Shown: positions 12,004 through 21,486 of the stretch, one piece after another
Position numbering within the stretch: the stretch's first letter is position 1
Layout: every line of letters begins with the position of its first letter
Assembly: GCA_036897095.1 (NCBI GenBank)
Contig: JAYMSP010000115.1
Location: forward strand, 1-64,000
Direction of reading: 5' to 3'
Length of the DNA stretch: 64,000 nt
From: Plantago elongata
Lineage: Eukaryota; Streptophyta; Magnoliopsida; Lamiales; Plantaginaceae
The notes under the pieces: generated by a model
Database searches by the model: none
What the model saw: the letters and a program-made list of their open reading frames with translations, nothing else
Told to the model about the DNA's origin: nothing
Made by a program: the position numbers and the translations under genes

Positions 12004-12301
12004 ATAGGAAATGTTTATATATCAAAATATATCACTCTTGAAAATGTATTATATGTACCAAGTTTCACAGTAAATTTGATATATGTCACTCAAAAAACCA
12101 AGTTTTTATCTTGTGAATTCAACTGTGAAATATTAGTTTGTGTATTCAAGGAGGGAATACACAAACTAATATTTCACAGTTGAATTCACAAGATAAAAAC
12201 TTGGTTTTTTGAGTGACAGATATCAAATTTACTGTGAAACTTGGTACATATAATACATTTTCAAGAGTGATATATTTTGATATATAAACATTTCCTATTT
12301 T
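12004..12301. repeat. Near-perfect inverted repeat inside the copia element
   Basis: Two ~140-base arms meet with only a few bases between them near 12150: 'aatgtttatatatcaaaata' onward on the left, and its reverse complement ending at about 12300 on the right. The arms cover sequence of the gag-protease region. About 50 bases of the same sequence occur a third time near 10640-10690. Such a palindrome would extrude as a long hairpin. Confidence 0.85.
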
Positions 12302-14206
12302 TATAACAGGTAGTGTAGTTCCATTTGGCAATTGCACTGAAGAATCAACATTAGAAACATGAGAAGAGAAAAGTGCAGGATTGCATATCACATGATTAGT
12401 AGCACCTGAATCTATGATAAAGAATTTGTGTAGATTATGTGATGTTGAGTATACTATATCAGTAGAGTATGAACATGTAAAATTACCTCCTATGGTATTG
12501 TATGCAACATGTGTACCTTCAACTTCCATCTGCTGCATCCGTGAGTTAGAATCAACAATTTGAGCAGCATATGCAGAAGGATGAGCAGCTGGGTGGTGTA
12601 TCCCTTGTTCTAGCATCTTCATAAGGTGATCTACCTGTGTCTTCATCATTGTGTATTGAGCACTCATGTCTGAAGAGGGAACATCAGCAGTTACAGTGTT
12701 AGCATAGTGAGATTTTGGAGCACCATATTGAGAAACCTGGGAGTTGTTTGCAGCATTGGAGTTGTTTGAATAGTTGATATTTCCACCATATCCTCCTCTA
12801 CCATAGGATGGTTTCTTGGTGAATTTGAAGTAATTTGGGAATCCTATCAGTTTGTAGCACGTATCAACAGTATGGTTGGTAAATCCACAATGACTGCAAC
12901 CCCTTGGTTCCTTGCCTTTTCTCTTAAAATGTTGTGCAGACACACTCTGTCTCATGTGGTATGTTGAGTGATTCATACCAAGGTTGGACGCATTGTTTCT
13001 TGAGTTCTTTTGCCTCTCTTCAGTGAGAATGATTGAGTATGCTCTCTCAAGTGAGGGAATGGGATGCTGCATAATTATCTGCCCTCTTATACCATCATAT
13101 GTCTCTCCTAACCCCATCAAGAACTGAAACACTTGATCAATTTCATTGATCTTTCCTGCATTTGTAAGGTGTATGCATGTGCAGTGCCCACAAGTGCACC
13201 AATCACTGCTTGGAGGAGGACTATACATGTGGAGTTCTTCCCAAATGCTGGATAACTTGGTGAAATATTCCATCACAGACTGAGATCCTTGCACAAACTG
13301 ACTGAGTGCTAGTTGCAGTTCATATATTCTGACATTATCAGTCTGTGAATACCTTGCTTCAAGCTTATCCCACACATCTTTTGCAAATACACTCTGAGCT
13401 ATTGTGCCTTTCACCTCATCAGTCATTGAATTATGTAACCATGAAAGAATGAGGTTGTTGCACCTCAACCAATGCACATACATAGGGATCTCAATTAGAG
13501 GTCTGTTGTAAGTACCACCAATGGATCCTAGCTTATTCTTAATTGACAGATTCAACACCATTTCACGCCTCCAACAGATATAGTTAGGGCCTTTCAGGAT
13601 AGTCTTAATTGCTCCAGATGTTGCAGTGTCATGTGGAAACAAATGGTAAGGACTATCTGGATTAGTGTGATTCAGTTCCTTATCAACAACACTCACATGA
13701 ACAGGTGAACTCTCAGTTGTCATTTTCCTTACTCAGGTTTTTGTTGAACAAATCTAACAGTTTAATAAGTTTGATGATCAATAATTGTGAATCAATGAAA
13801 TGTGAGTGAACTCATGAATTCAATCCTTAAAAAAAACACTGATGAAACAAGTGAAATTGATGATCAATCAGTTTTATATCTATATTAACAAATGAAGATG
13901 TAAGTTTCTGCTGTAAATCATGAATTCTCTGATATTGTAACTATTTTACTGATTGAAAACAGAAAACTGAGCTTGATCTTATTAACACTTAATAGTGAAC
14001 AGCTTATGCTAAATTTTCAGAGAATAGCAGTGAATTTTCAACTGATCATGAACAGATCTTCTCAAACAATCAGTCAAATCCGAAAATTCGAATCCGATCA
14101 ATGCTAAAATGTAAATCAATCAATTGCAAACTACAATCGAATCATAAGCCAAACTAATCAATAATTGTTCGTGAAGTGAATCGATTGAATCAATCAGAAT
14201 CTCAAC

Positions 14207-14221
14207 TGAGCTTTGATACCA
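14207..14221 (-). other. Primer-binding site of the copia element
   Basis: Directly inside the 5' LTR the minus strand reads TGGTATCAAAGCTCA. This is close to the TGGTATCAGAGC primer-binding motif of plant copia elements, which pairs with the 3' end of initiator methionine tRNA. Confidence 0.85.
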
Positions 14222-14686
14222 TATCAGAAATCAGATAATGCGGAAGCATTGAAGAAGGAAGAACTTACAGTGAAGATCAGCAGTGAATTCCAGGAGAAAT
14301 GTGAAGATCAGGAACGAAAATGCACGATGAAATGCAGTTGAGAGAATGCTCAAACAAAGTAAATAAAACTGTTGTTGTATTCAGATTTTGGGAGGAAAAG
14401 TTTTGTATAGAGATTATGAACTTACAACTGAAAATGAAAAATATCTACCTTATTTATACTACCATCTAGCAATGCCTATTCTAACCTTCTTAGTATTACA
14501 TTTGTTGAAGTAAAATGTATATAAGTATTGAACAATTATACTAGAGCTATTTACAATCTTAATCCTCAGATAACACTACAAGATTCCATATTGAATCAGG
14601 CTGTTCATCAGCTCAGTTGTTTGTTCTGCTTGCTCTGTTCTTCTGTGATGTGAGTCTTCTTCAATCTGTTTCCCATATTTTTGAGA
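14222..14686 (-). repeat. 5' LTR of the copia element (465 bases)
   Basis: This is a direct repeat of 9124-9534 in the same orientation. It would hold the element's promoter. The target duplication AGTTT follows at 14687-14691. Confidence 0.88.
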
Positions 14687-14834
14687 AGTTTCTCCTTCAA
14701 TCTTGTAGACTTGGTTTTCGTACAATTAATAAGTACCGAATATTGTAGTACAATAGTGATCAGATCAACTTATCAGGTACATACATGTCTGAGGCTTTGA
14801 TCTACTATCTTACCATTGCCAACTGACACTAACT

Positions 14835-14947
14835 GTATCATAAAAAATGCGCAAGGTACAAAGCCCGCTCTCGATTCTAAATTTTCAAAATTTTCGCGGC
14901 TTCTCATACCACTTAAAAATGCATATCTGTTGATTCCTCTTCATCCT
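14835..14947. repeat. Duplicated fragment of the E2F-like gene's promoter
   Basis: This stretch resembles 856-982 in order and spacing: 'gtatcat' plus an A-run, then 'atgc', 'caaggtacaaa', 'ctcgattct', a 'tcaaaatttt' block, 'ttctcat', and finally 'cctcttcatcctt' against 'tttcttcatcttcatt'. It does not continue into the E2F coding exons, so it is a promoter-only duplicate moved about 14 kb. Confidence 0.65.
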
Positions 14948-15006
14948 TGATAATAGTTGATACATCCAAACTTATAACATTTAAAAAAAAGAGGGTACAT
15001 TCAATG

Positions 15007-15424
15007 GATACTTGTTCAGTGCTACAAAATGAAACAGGCAACTTGAAAAATGCTACAAAATGAAACAAACAACTGAAAAATGGAAATGCAAAGTCCCGGT
15101 CCCAAGCAGATTGCAGTAAGCAGCTAAACCGGCCCTATACCTCATTCACGGACTATAGTGTCCAGCCTCATAGATTCGGCTTTTCACGGACTATAGTGCG
15201 CAGCCTCATAGATTCGGCTCTTGTGTAACGAACACAAATTCTCTGGTGTCATAGTATGGGTTATAGCGTAATTTCCTCCTATCAAAGACCGAAAGTACAG
15301 GAGCATCGGGATTGACAGTGGTGACACCATTGTTTCCGTTATTGACACCCAGTGGATGAGCAGGGTCGGCAGATGGTCCATCAGCATTGGCATTGACACC
15401 ATTGTTTCCGTTATTGAGCCCCAA
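15007..15424 (-). pseudogene. Truncated third copy of the unknown gene: 3' flank joined to exon 1
   Basis: Positions 15007-15130 match the 3' flank of the unknown gene at about 5670-5790 ('acttgaaaaatgctacaaa', 'atgcaaagtcc'). Positions 15206-15424 match its exon 1 on the minus strand (LNNGNNGVNANADGPSA, then VNNGNNGV) and then continue into a different end, FDRRKLRYNPYYDTREFV, before a stop. There is no ATG in frame and exons 2-5 are absent. A 39-base unit is tandemly doubled at about 15148-15225. I read this as a deleted relic. Confidence 0.6.
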
Positions 15425-15666
15425 CGGAGTACTGGAATATTGTTCATGATTGTCTTAGTGATGACATTGATGGTTTCAGCACAAGCTGGCCCTTGTTTCA
15501 CACTTTCACTGATTGCATGAAGCATTGCTCTTTCCTTGATGAATGCGTCGCTATGTGCTTCAGCTGTTGCATGAGCCATACTCCCTGCCCCGATAAGCAT
15601 CTGTTTAAACATTCGACCATGGCGATGAAAATATCAAAATCGTCTAACCAAGCTGCGGGAAAACTT
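15425..15666 (+). pseudogene. Broken relative of the cysteine-rich secreted peptide gene at 17.2 kb
   Basis: Plus-strand sequence aligns with 17227-17465 from the hydrophobic leader (GILFMIVLVMTLMVSAQA) through the cysteine-rich part (ECVAMCFSCCMSHTPC) to the shared C-terminus (NQAAGKL). It no longer reads as one frame and its upstream end is replaced by the truncated copy of the unknown gene, so it is a fossil of this family. Confidence 0.65.
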
Positions 15667-15724
15667 TAAGAACGATTCTGATTTGTTAATGTAATTTGTA
15701 ATGAGTATCTTTGATAATAATTAA

Positions 15725-15882
15725 GGGTTGATTGTCATGGCACTCAAATAGTTATTTGGATGGGATTTTGGTGAAATTGTGTTTAGAATGAAATTGAAAT
15801 GGGATATTTTAAATTGTATTTTAGGCCAAATAACTGTTTATCGAACTAAATGGGATATTTAAATGCTTGGACAATCAGCCCC
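15725..15882. mobile_element. 158-base Tourist-like MITE with TAA target duplication
   Basis: The element starts GGGTTGATTG and ends CAATCAGCCCC, giving ~10-base terminal inverted repeats, and is bounded by TAA at 15722-15724 and 15883-15885. A second copy of the same length lies inverted at 39087-39244. The three-base TAA/TTA duplication suggests the PIF/Harbinger superfamily. Confidence 0.75.
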
Positions 15883-15959
15883 TAAGAGTTGCTATAGCTT
15901 TGTTTGATAATCTTTGTTAATGCTTTGATTGTGAAAACGAATGAACATTTTAAAGACTT

Positions 15960-16999
15960 GAAAAAATCTAAAAAGATACTTTAAGTTGTGTCATTATGAA
16001 AAATGTACCTTATATTGTGACCGTTCGAATTTGGTACCTTATATTTATTATTCGTTCAATTTGGGTACTTCGTCAGTTAAATTTGATGTAGCTGTTAATT
16101 TCAACTGAAAAAAATTCAATAATTATTGAAAAAGGTATCTTATTTTGTGACTGTCCAATTTTGGTACCTTATATTTTTCATTTGTCCAATTTTATTACTC
16201 CGTCGATTAAACTTGACCTAATGAATGTACATTAACGTGAATTACCACATTTTCTATCAAAATGTTGCGTGAATAACGCAAACTTTGAATTAAAAATTAA
16301 TATAAAAAAATTAAAATAAATTTTAATATGAAAAATAAACATAAAATTAAATAGATAAAAAATCATCAAAGCCTAATAATATAATTCTCTTTTATAAAAT
16401 AAAACCCACACAATCATTCTTTTTCAATTTTTCCAAGAACCTTAGTCGACTTCTTTCACACTAGGTTATTTGTGAAATCGCTTAATTTGGATGGAGGGAC
16501 GTCGATTACGTTATAATTCATTTCTAATTTTTCTAATATGTGGATTTTATTTTATAAAAGAGGATTATATAGGGTATAATGACTCTTTATTGAATGTTAT
16601 GATTATTTTTTAGATTAAAATTAATTTTTTTAATTATTATTAATATTCATACAAGCTACATGTTAACAAAAAAATGTATTAATTCATGCTAATGTGCACT
16701 AGTTAGGTCAAAATTAATGGTTCATTCAATTTTGATCAAAGCAGTACTAAAATTGATCGAATGAAAATTATAAGTACTAGAATGAGATTGTCACAAAATA
16801 AGGTATATTTTTGGTAATGACACAACTTAAGGTAGTTGTTTTGGATTTTCACGTAAATTTAACGGCCCGTCAAATTTGACTGACGGAGTATCCAAATGGA
16901 ACAAAAGATAAATATAAGATATCAAAATTGGACAGTAATAAAATAAGGTATTTTTTTTTACAATGACACAACTTAGAACAGTTATTTTTGAATTTTTCC
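15960..16999. mobile_element. Nested inverted-repeat element, about 1.04 kb, noncoding
   Basis: The outer arms (about 15960-16095 and 16860-16999) are inverted repeats of each other, sharing 'aagttgtgtcatt' and then 'taccttat' and 'cttatatttat' blocks and a 'gtcagt-aaatttga' block. Inside lies a second pair of related arms (about 16128-16235 and 16690-16835). The centre is AT-rich and codes for nothing visible. This looks like a nonautonomous DNA transposon, perhaps one copy inserted into another. I could not find a convincing target duplication, so the superfamily is undecided. Confidence 0.6.
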
Positions 17000-17165
17000 C
17001 TTTTGAATACTTAAAGTTATAAAGATGGTCAAATATCACTTTTACCCACTCCAGTTGAACATAGAATTACATTTAACAGACCCAACTTTAATTTGATTAC
17101 ATTATATTCTACTTTATATTGGGGCAGAAACTAAATAATACAATTCACAACCATTTGAAAGTTGA

Positions 17166-17465
17166 ACATATAATCAAACACTAGGAGTAAAGAAAAGAAC
17201 CATTGTGCATCATAATGATAAAGAACAGAGTACTGGAATACTGTTCGTGATTGTCTTAGTGACGACATTGATGGTTCCAGCACAAGCGACTTGTTTCTTG
17301 GACTGCATGAAGTCCCATAGTTGCCCTATAATCCCCGTCTGCATTGCTAAGTGCGCCAGCTGTTGCTTGACCCATACGCGGTGCAACGGTTTGAATGTGG
17401 TCGAAGATTCATCCATGGCGATGGAAATGTCAGAATTGTCTAACTCAGCTGCAGGGAAACTTTAA
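17166..17465 (+). CDS. Small cysteine-rich secreted peptide, start unresolved
   Basis: An open plus-strand frame ending at 17465 encodes a hydrophobic leader (GILFVIVLVTTLMVPAQA, a typical signal peptide with an AQA cleavage site). It is followed by about 55 residues with eight cysteines spaced C-x3-C-x4-C-x5-C-x3-C-x2-CC-x5-C, and then an acidic, serine-rich tail ending NSAAGKL. The arrangement resembles plant thionin-like or defensin-like antimicrobial or signalling peptides, but I cannot assign it to a named class. I find no convincing ATG in frame before the leader, so the start may lie in an unseen upstream exon or the gene may be inactive. A broken relative lies 1.8 kb upstream. Confidence 0.45.
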   Translation, partial: TYNQTLGVKKRTIVHHNDKEQSTGILFVIVLVTTLMVPAQATCFLDCMKSHSCPIIPVCIAKCASCCLTHTRCNGLNVVEDSSMAMEMSELSNSAAGKL

Positions 17466-17807
17466 GAATGCTTATGATCTGCCAATGGAATTTGTAATGA
17501 AGATCCTTGATGATAATAAAGGGCTTCGGTATCTTTGCTTGATGATCTTTGTTTTGTGCTTTGATTGCGAAATTAGCTGATCTGTGTGTAATTTGCTAAC
17601 CCGAAGTGAAACAAATTGATGCACACTGGTAAATCAAAACTAAGTAACATTTAAAGAAAACAATTGCATCCATGAAAATTGTCAAGAATGGAAATTATAC
17701 TCCAATACAATTATTCAATTGCATAATAGATTTCAATATCTAGGGCTCAATCATACACTGGTGCAAAATCCAATCTTCAGTAGTGCTGTGTTTGAATAGC
17801 AGATGAA

Positions 17808-19481
17808 TCAATATTTAGGATCAGCAAAGAACTTGTTCAGGGATGGCATGATTTCCGGGGTCTTGTTTCGTACAAATTTCCTTAGAGCATGTTCAGCATA
17901 CTTCTCCCCTTCTGCAAAGTTCTCCAACACACCAGCAGCCCTGTTTTCCTTGGTTACCCTACATTTTTTTAAGCAAATGAGTTATATAGTTGATCAAAGG
18001 GTGTCCAAAATCGACATCATAGACTAGTAATCTTTACCCAACTCCCCGATGAAATAGATTACAATTAAGAATCCAGGTGAAGAAAATAAACCAATTACAC
18101 AAATTCTCACTCTCCCTAATACAATTCAGAAATGGAGAAGGATTTACTAAACACCCCAATACAATTGCTAGTAAATCAATTTACAATTGGTCAGTGTCAT
18201 ATTCTTCTAGTAATTAGGAAGATTTCTCTGCACAATTTTTTTTTTTTAATTAACTGGACATGGTATCCAACCAAGTATCACAAGCAAGGTGTGTACTGGT
18301 CATCGCCTCATCGATCACTGAAATGTATAATGAAGCATTTTTTGAAATGCTTGATGATACATAGCCTCCCTTATAGACAGACAAACTACTGAATTTGTGA
18401 ACCAATCCTTCAGAATATAATAGAACCTCTCCTAGTATCACCATTTCATTTGGGACATTCCTTGTAAATACTGAACCTACATCCAAGATTATCTATCACA
18501 TTGTTTGCCCAATTAAATGAGAGTACTATATTTCATTTAGTTTCTTGCTTTTGGCATCTAGACCGAGGCGAGAGACCATTGATATCATCCCCGTGTCTAA
18601 TTTTCCAATTAAGTGAAAACGGAAATATAAAATCCTAGTACATATGACAAGACAAACACAAATATGCAATACAGTATCTTTATAGCATAAAATCCACATA
18701 CAATCATGAACAGATCACAAGCATTTAACTAGTCATTCATCATTTCACCAAAAAACAACAAAAAACAACCAAAAGTCTATGTTACAATGCAATTGAGTGC
18801 CTAATGTCTTCATAAGCATACAATTCATATACTAATCATGAAAAAAAACACAAGCATTGAATTTCTCACTGGACATCTCACACCAAAAAATAAATAACAA
18901 AAAATCAAGGAGCTACATCAGAACCAGTAAGTCTGAAACTTCCTTTTTCACATTCAAGCATACATTAGCCTGAAACTTCATTTTCTACATTCAACCATAC
19001 ATTGTTTGCGCATACGAATTTAACGAACCGGATTTTAACATACCTACTCAACAAATGAATAAACTTATAGTATAGTGACTTATTAAACTAGTTTTATAAC
19101 TGTATGCCAAAAACACAATGTCCAATTCGATTTAATTGCATGGATAAGTCGTATGTCAAACCGTCTATATAAAAGAGTTGAGGTATTTATTATAAAAAGT
19201 ATACTACCTGACTTCAGGGTTAATAGTGATGTTCCGAACCAACTGCATTCCGCAAATCCCGACGGCTACACCAACGGCGGCGAAGAGAGGGTAAACCTAA
19301 AACACACACCAAAAATACAATCAGATCTAATTAATTACTACATCACTCAATCAATCAATTGAAAACAAAAAGTAGCTAAAACGGCTAAATCTCAACGAAA
19401 TTGGAAATGGAAAAGGGAAAGAGGGAAAATAGGAACCTCAGGCCTCAACCATCGCCTGAGAGTGGCTGAAGAAGACGCCAT
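17808..19481 (-). CDS. B12D-type protein, mitochondrial complex I MLRQ-like subunit
   Basis: Exons on the minus strand: 19437-19481, 19208-19296, 17808-17958; 285 bases, 94 residues, in phase. The protein begins MASSSATLRRWLRPEVYPLF, has one membrane segment (FAAVGVAVGICGMQLV, residues about 20-35), and then the conserved soluble part with NPEVR, NRAAGVLENF, KYAEHALRKFVRN and PEIMPSLNKFF. This is the plant B12D/NADH-ubiquinone reductase MLRQ-subunit family of about 88-95 residues, a small accessory membrane protein of mitochondrial complex I. The basic N-terminus fits mitochondrial import. The second intron (17959-19207, about 1.25 kb) is long for so small a gene and holds nothing I recognise. 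Confidence 0.88.
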
Positions 19482-21409
19482 TGCTACTCGTTGAATCGTA
19501 CTTCACGATGCAACGAGCGGATTTTGTCACTGGAGAAGATGAAGAAGAAAACAGTGGGAGAAGCTCCGCTTGTGTAGTGTGTTAGTGTGCTACGGTACCT
19601 GAATATAAATACTGTAATTTTTTTTTTTATGCTTGACTTGTTTTTTACTACGTGGAGTAAGTTAATTGGCTATGGTTGCGGCTTTGAATAACAACGATTT
19701 ACCATTTTTAACTTGTTCAACTTTTCTACCGGTTCTGCCGTGGTTTTAGAACTGAATCAGTGTTCCAACCGGGCAGTCACATACTCACATGTAATCTTCA
19801 AATCTCGAAAGGTGTACTGATGTACATGTACCAGTGAAGTGATACAGTTGGAAAAAGTTACGAGAGAAACGCAAACTAATTTTACTTTATTTTTCACATT
19901 ACCAATAAACCCGAATTTTAAATGAATGAATTAAAGTCTTTATTTTCTTCAACTTAAAATTAATTCAATTCAATTTAGTTCATTTCAACTCTGCATAATT
20001 ATTTATACTTTATTTCAATTCAGTTAAGTTTATTTAAGTAAATTTCAATTGGATAGAAGAAAGTTTAAAACTAACATTATTCGACTTCCGCTTAATTCAC
20101 TACTTTATATATGATCTTGTATTTCTTGAAGAGTTCAATGGCATGGTTGTGATTGTTTGAGTGATTATTTTACATAATAAACTTTGTTAATTAGACTAGT
20201 AAAGAAAGAATCTTACAAGACATCGGCTTTAAGAATATACAATAATAGCATAATTCCTCCTAGCAACATATTCAAGAAAAACAAAGCGGAAAACATCCCT
20301 TACTGCATTATTCCTTCTACTGTTCGAATATGAAGAAGTCGGAGACTATATATATAAGAGGAGATGTTTCTTTGCAAGATATGACTCAATAGTTAATACT
20401 TTCACATCATATTTTCGTGTTTTGTTTTACTAGACTTGTACTAGCTACTATACTGTGGATGTTCATCAAACAGGTGTTTGTGAATTATTCCACATGGTAG
20501 TTACTAGAATAAGTTCTTTATTTGAGTTTATTCTAGGTCTAGTTTTCTATGAGTTTAATCATTCGCTTGTAATTGATATTTAACTCCTTTTTTGTATTCG
20601 TGGAAATTTAGCCTACGACACCGTCAACATTATTCATATGCTAGCTTGACTTTTGGAAAACTATTTGTCAACCCCGATGTATAATACTTTGTTTCTGGCA
20701 ATAATTGTTGACTACATTGTTAACTCATCACTGATGTCAATATTGTCTACTGTTTCAGTACCAATTTCAATTCTACAGTTCTAACAAAGTCCTTTGTGCA
20801 AACCTTCCAGCATGAGTTCAAATTCAACGTACTTAAAAGTATATAACGAAAATATTATTATATTAGTATCAATAAAAGATTATATTATTCATATTTATGT
20901 TACGTTTGGCATACAATCTCAGTTCAATTCAGTTATATTTTTGTGTTAGAAAATTGCACAAATATCAATTCTAATTAAGATAATTCAATTTCAGTTTTAT
21001 ACCAAACATTCACTTCTTTTAGTTAAAATAATTTTTTATTAATAATACATATCCATATATAAATAAATTATTGAAAATATATGCCCCATTCTGTGTATAC
21101 ATTATTTTTATAAATAATTATATTAGAAATGAAAAAGTTATATTTACAATTTCAACGACATTAGTTCGTAAGGAGTTTTCACTTTTATAGTAATAAAGTT
21201 TTAATATGCTTTTCATACCGGATGTAGTGACTAGTGAGGATCTGTAAACTAATTAAGGATACGAAGTTAAATTATGGTAAAGAATTAAAGGAAATAGAAT
21301 CCCAAATATGGTAGAGAATATCTCCTACCAAAATAAGGAAACCTGATTTCCTAAATTAGGTCACAGTAGTACTAAACTTCAAATTGAACTTGGAAAGCAA
21401 GATACCAAA
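19482..21409. other. Divergent spacer between the B12D gene and the PHD/GNAT gene
   Basis: No gene is seen. Both neighbours are transcribed outward, so this 1.9 kb carries both promoters. A TATA-like 'gaatataaatac' at about 19602-19613 lies ~125 bases upstream of the B12D start. The sequence is AT-rich with repeated 'ttcagttt/aattcagtt' words around 19920-20060 and 20915-21020, probably repeat remnants. Confidence 0.4.
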
Positions 21410-21410
21410 C

Positions 21411-21420
21411 CTATATAATG
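21411..21420 (+). promoter_or_regulatory. TATA box of the PHD/GNAT gene
   Basis: CTATATAATG lies 67 bases before the ATG at 21487, a usual plant TATA position. Confidence 0.6.
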
Positions 21421-21486
21421 TACCCGCGCCATTATTTCTTCTCCTTCTCATAGTTGCAAAATTCGCTCAGTTTCAGATTTCCAACA

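Larger units (their letters stand above)
9124..14686 (-). mobile_element. Ty1/copia LTR retrotransposon, broken, flanked by a 5-base target-site duplication
   Basis: The element runs on the minus strand between direct LTRs (14222-14686 and 9124-9534), bounded by AGTTT at 9119-9123 and 14687-14691. A primer-binding site matching initiator-Met tRNA abuts the upstream LTR. Recognisable parts in order are gag with a CCHC-type knuckle (about 12.6-13.7 kb), protease with DSGATNH (about 12.4 kb), the integrase core end with [12 protein letters not shown] (about 11.7-12.0 kb), reverse transcriptase (about 10.1-11.0 kb), and RNase H with SSSEAEYRAL (about 9.8-10.0 kb). Integrase before reverse transcriptase places it in copia. 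It is a fossil: pol is interrupted about five or more times and could not act by itself. The two LTRs differ at 15 of about 411 shared positions (~3.6%). That suggests insertion roughly 1.4 million years ago if 1.3e-8 substitutions per site per year applies, which is an assumption. Confidence 0.92.

Noticed and set aside
15184-15612. 142-codon minus-strand frame
   Set aside because: It runs across the junction between two duplicated pieces, antisense to the broken cysteine-rich gene, so it is a chance frame.
18132-18486. Small frames in the long intron of the B12D gene
   Set aside because: Short, overlapping on both strands, and without any domain or splice context.
21454-21486. Earlier non-ATG start for the PHD/GNAT gene
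   Set aside because: The frame extends upstream without an ATG; the first ATG at 21487 lies a normal distance from the TATA box.
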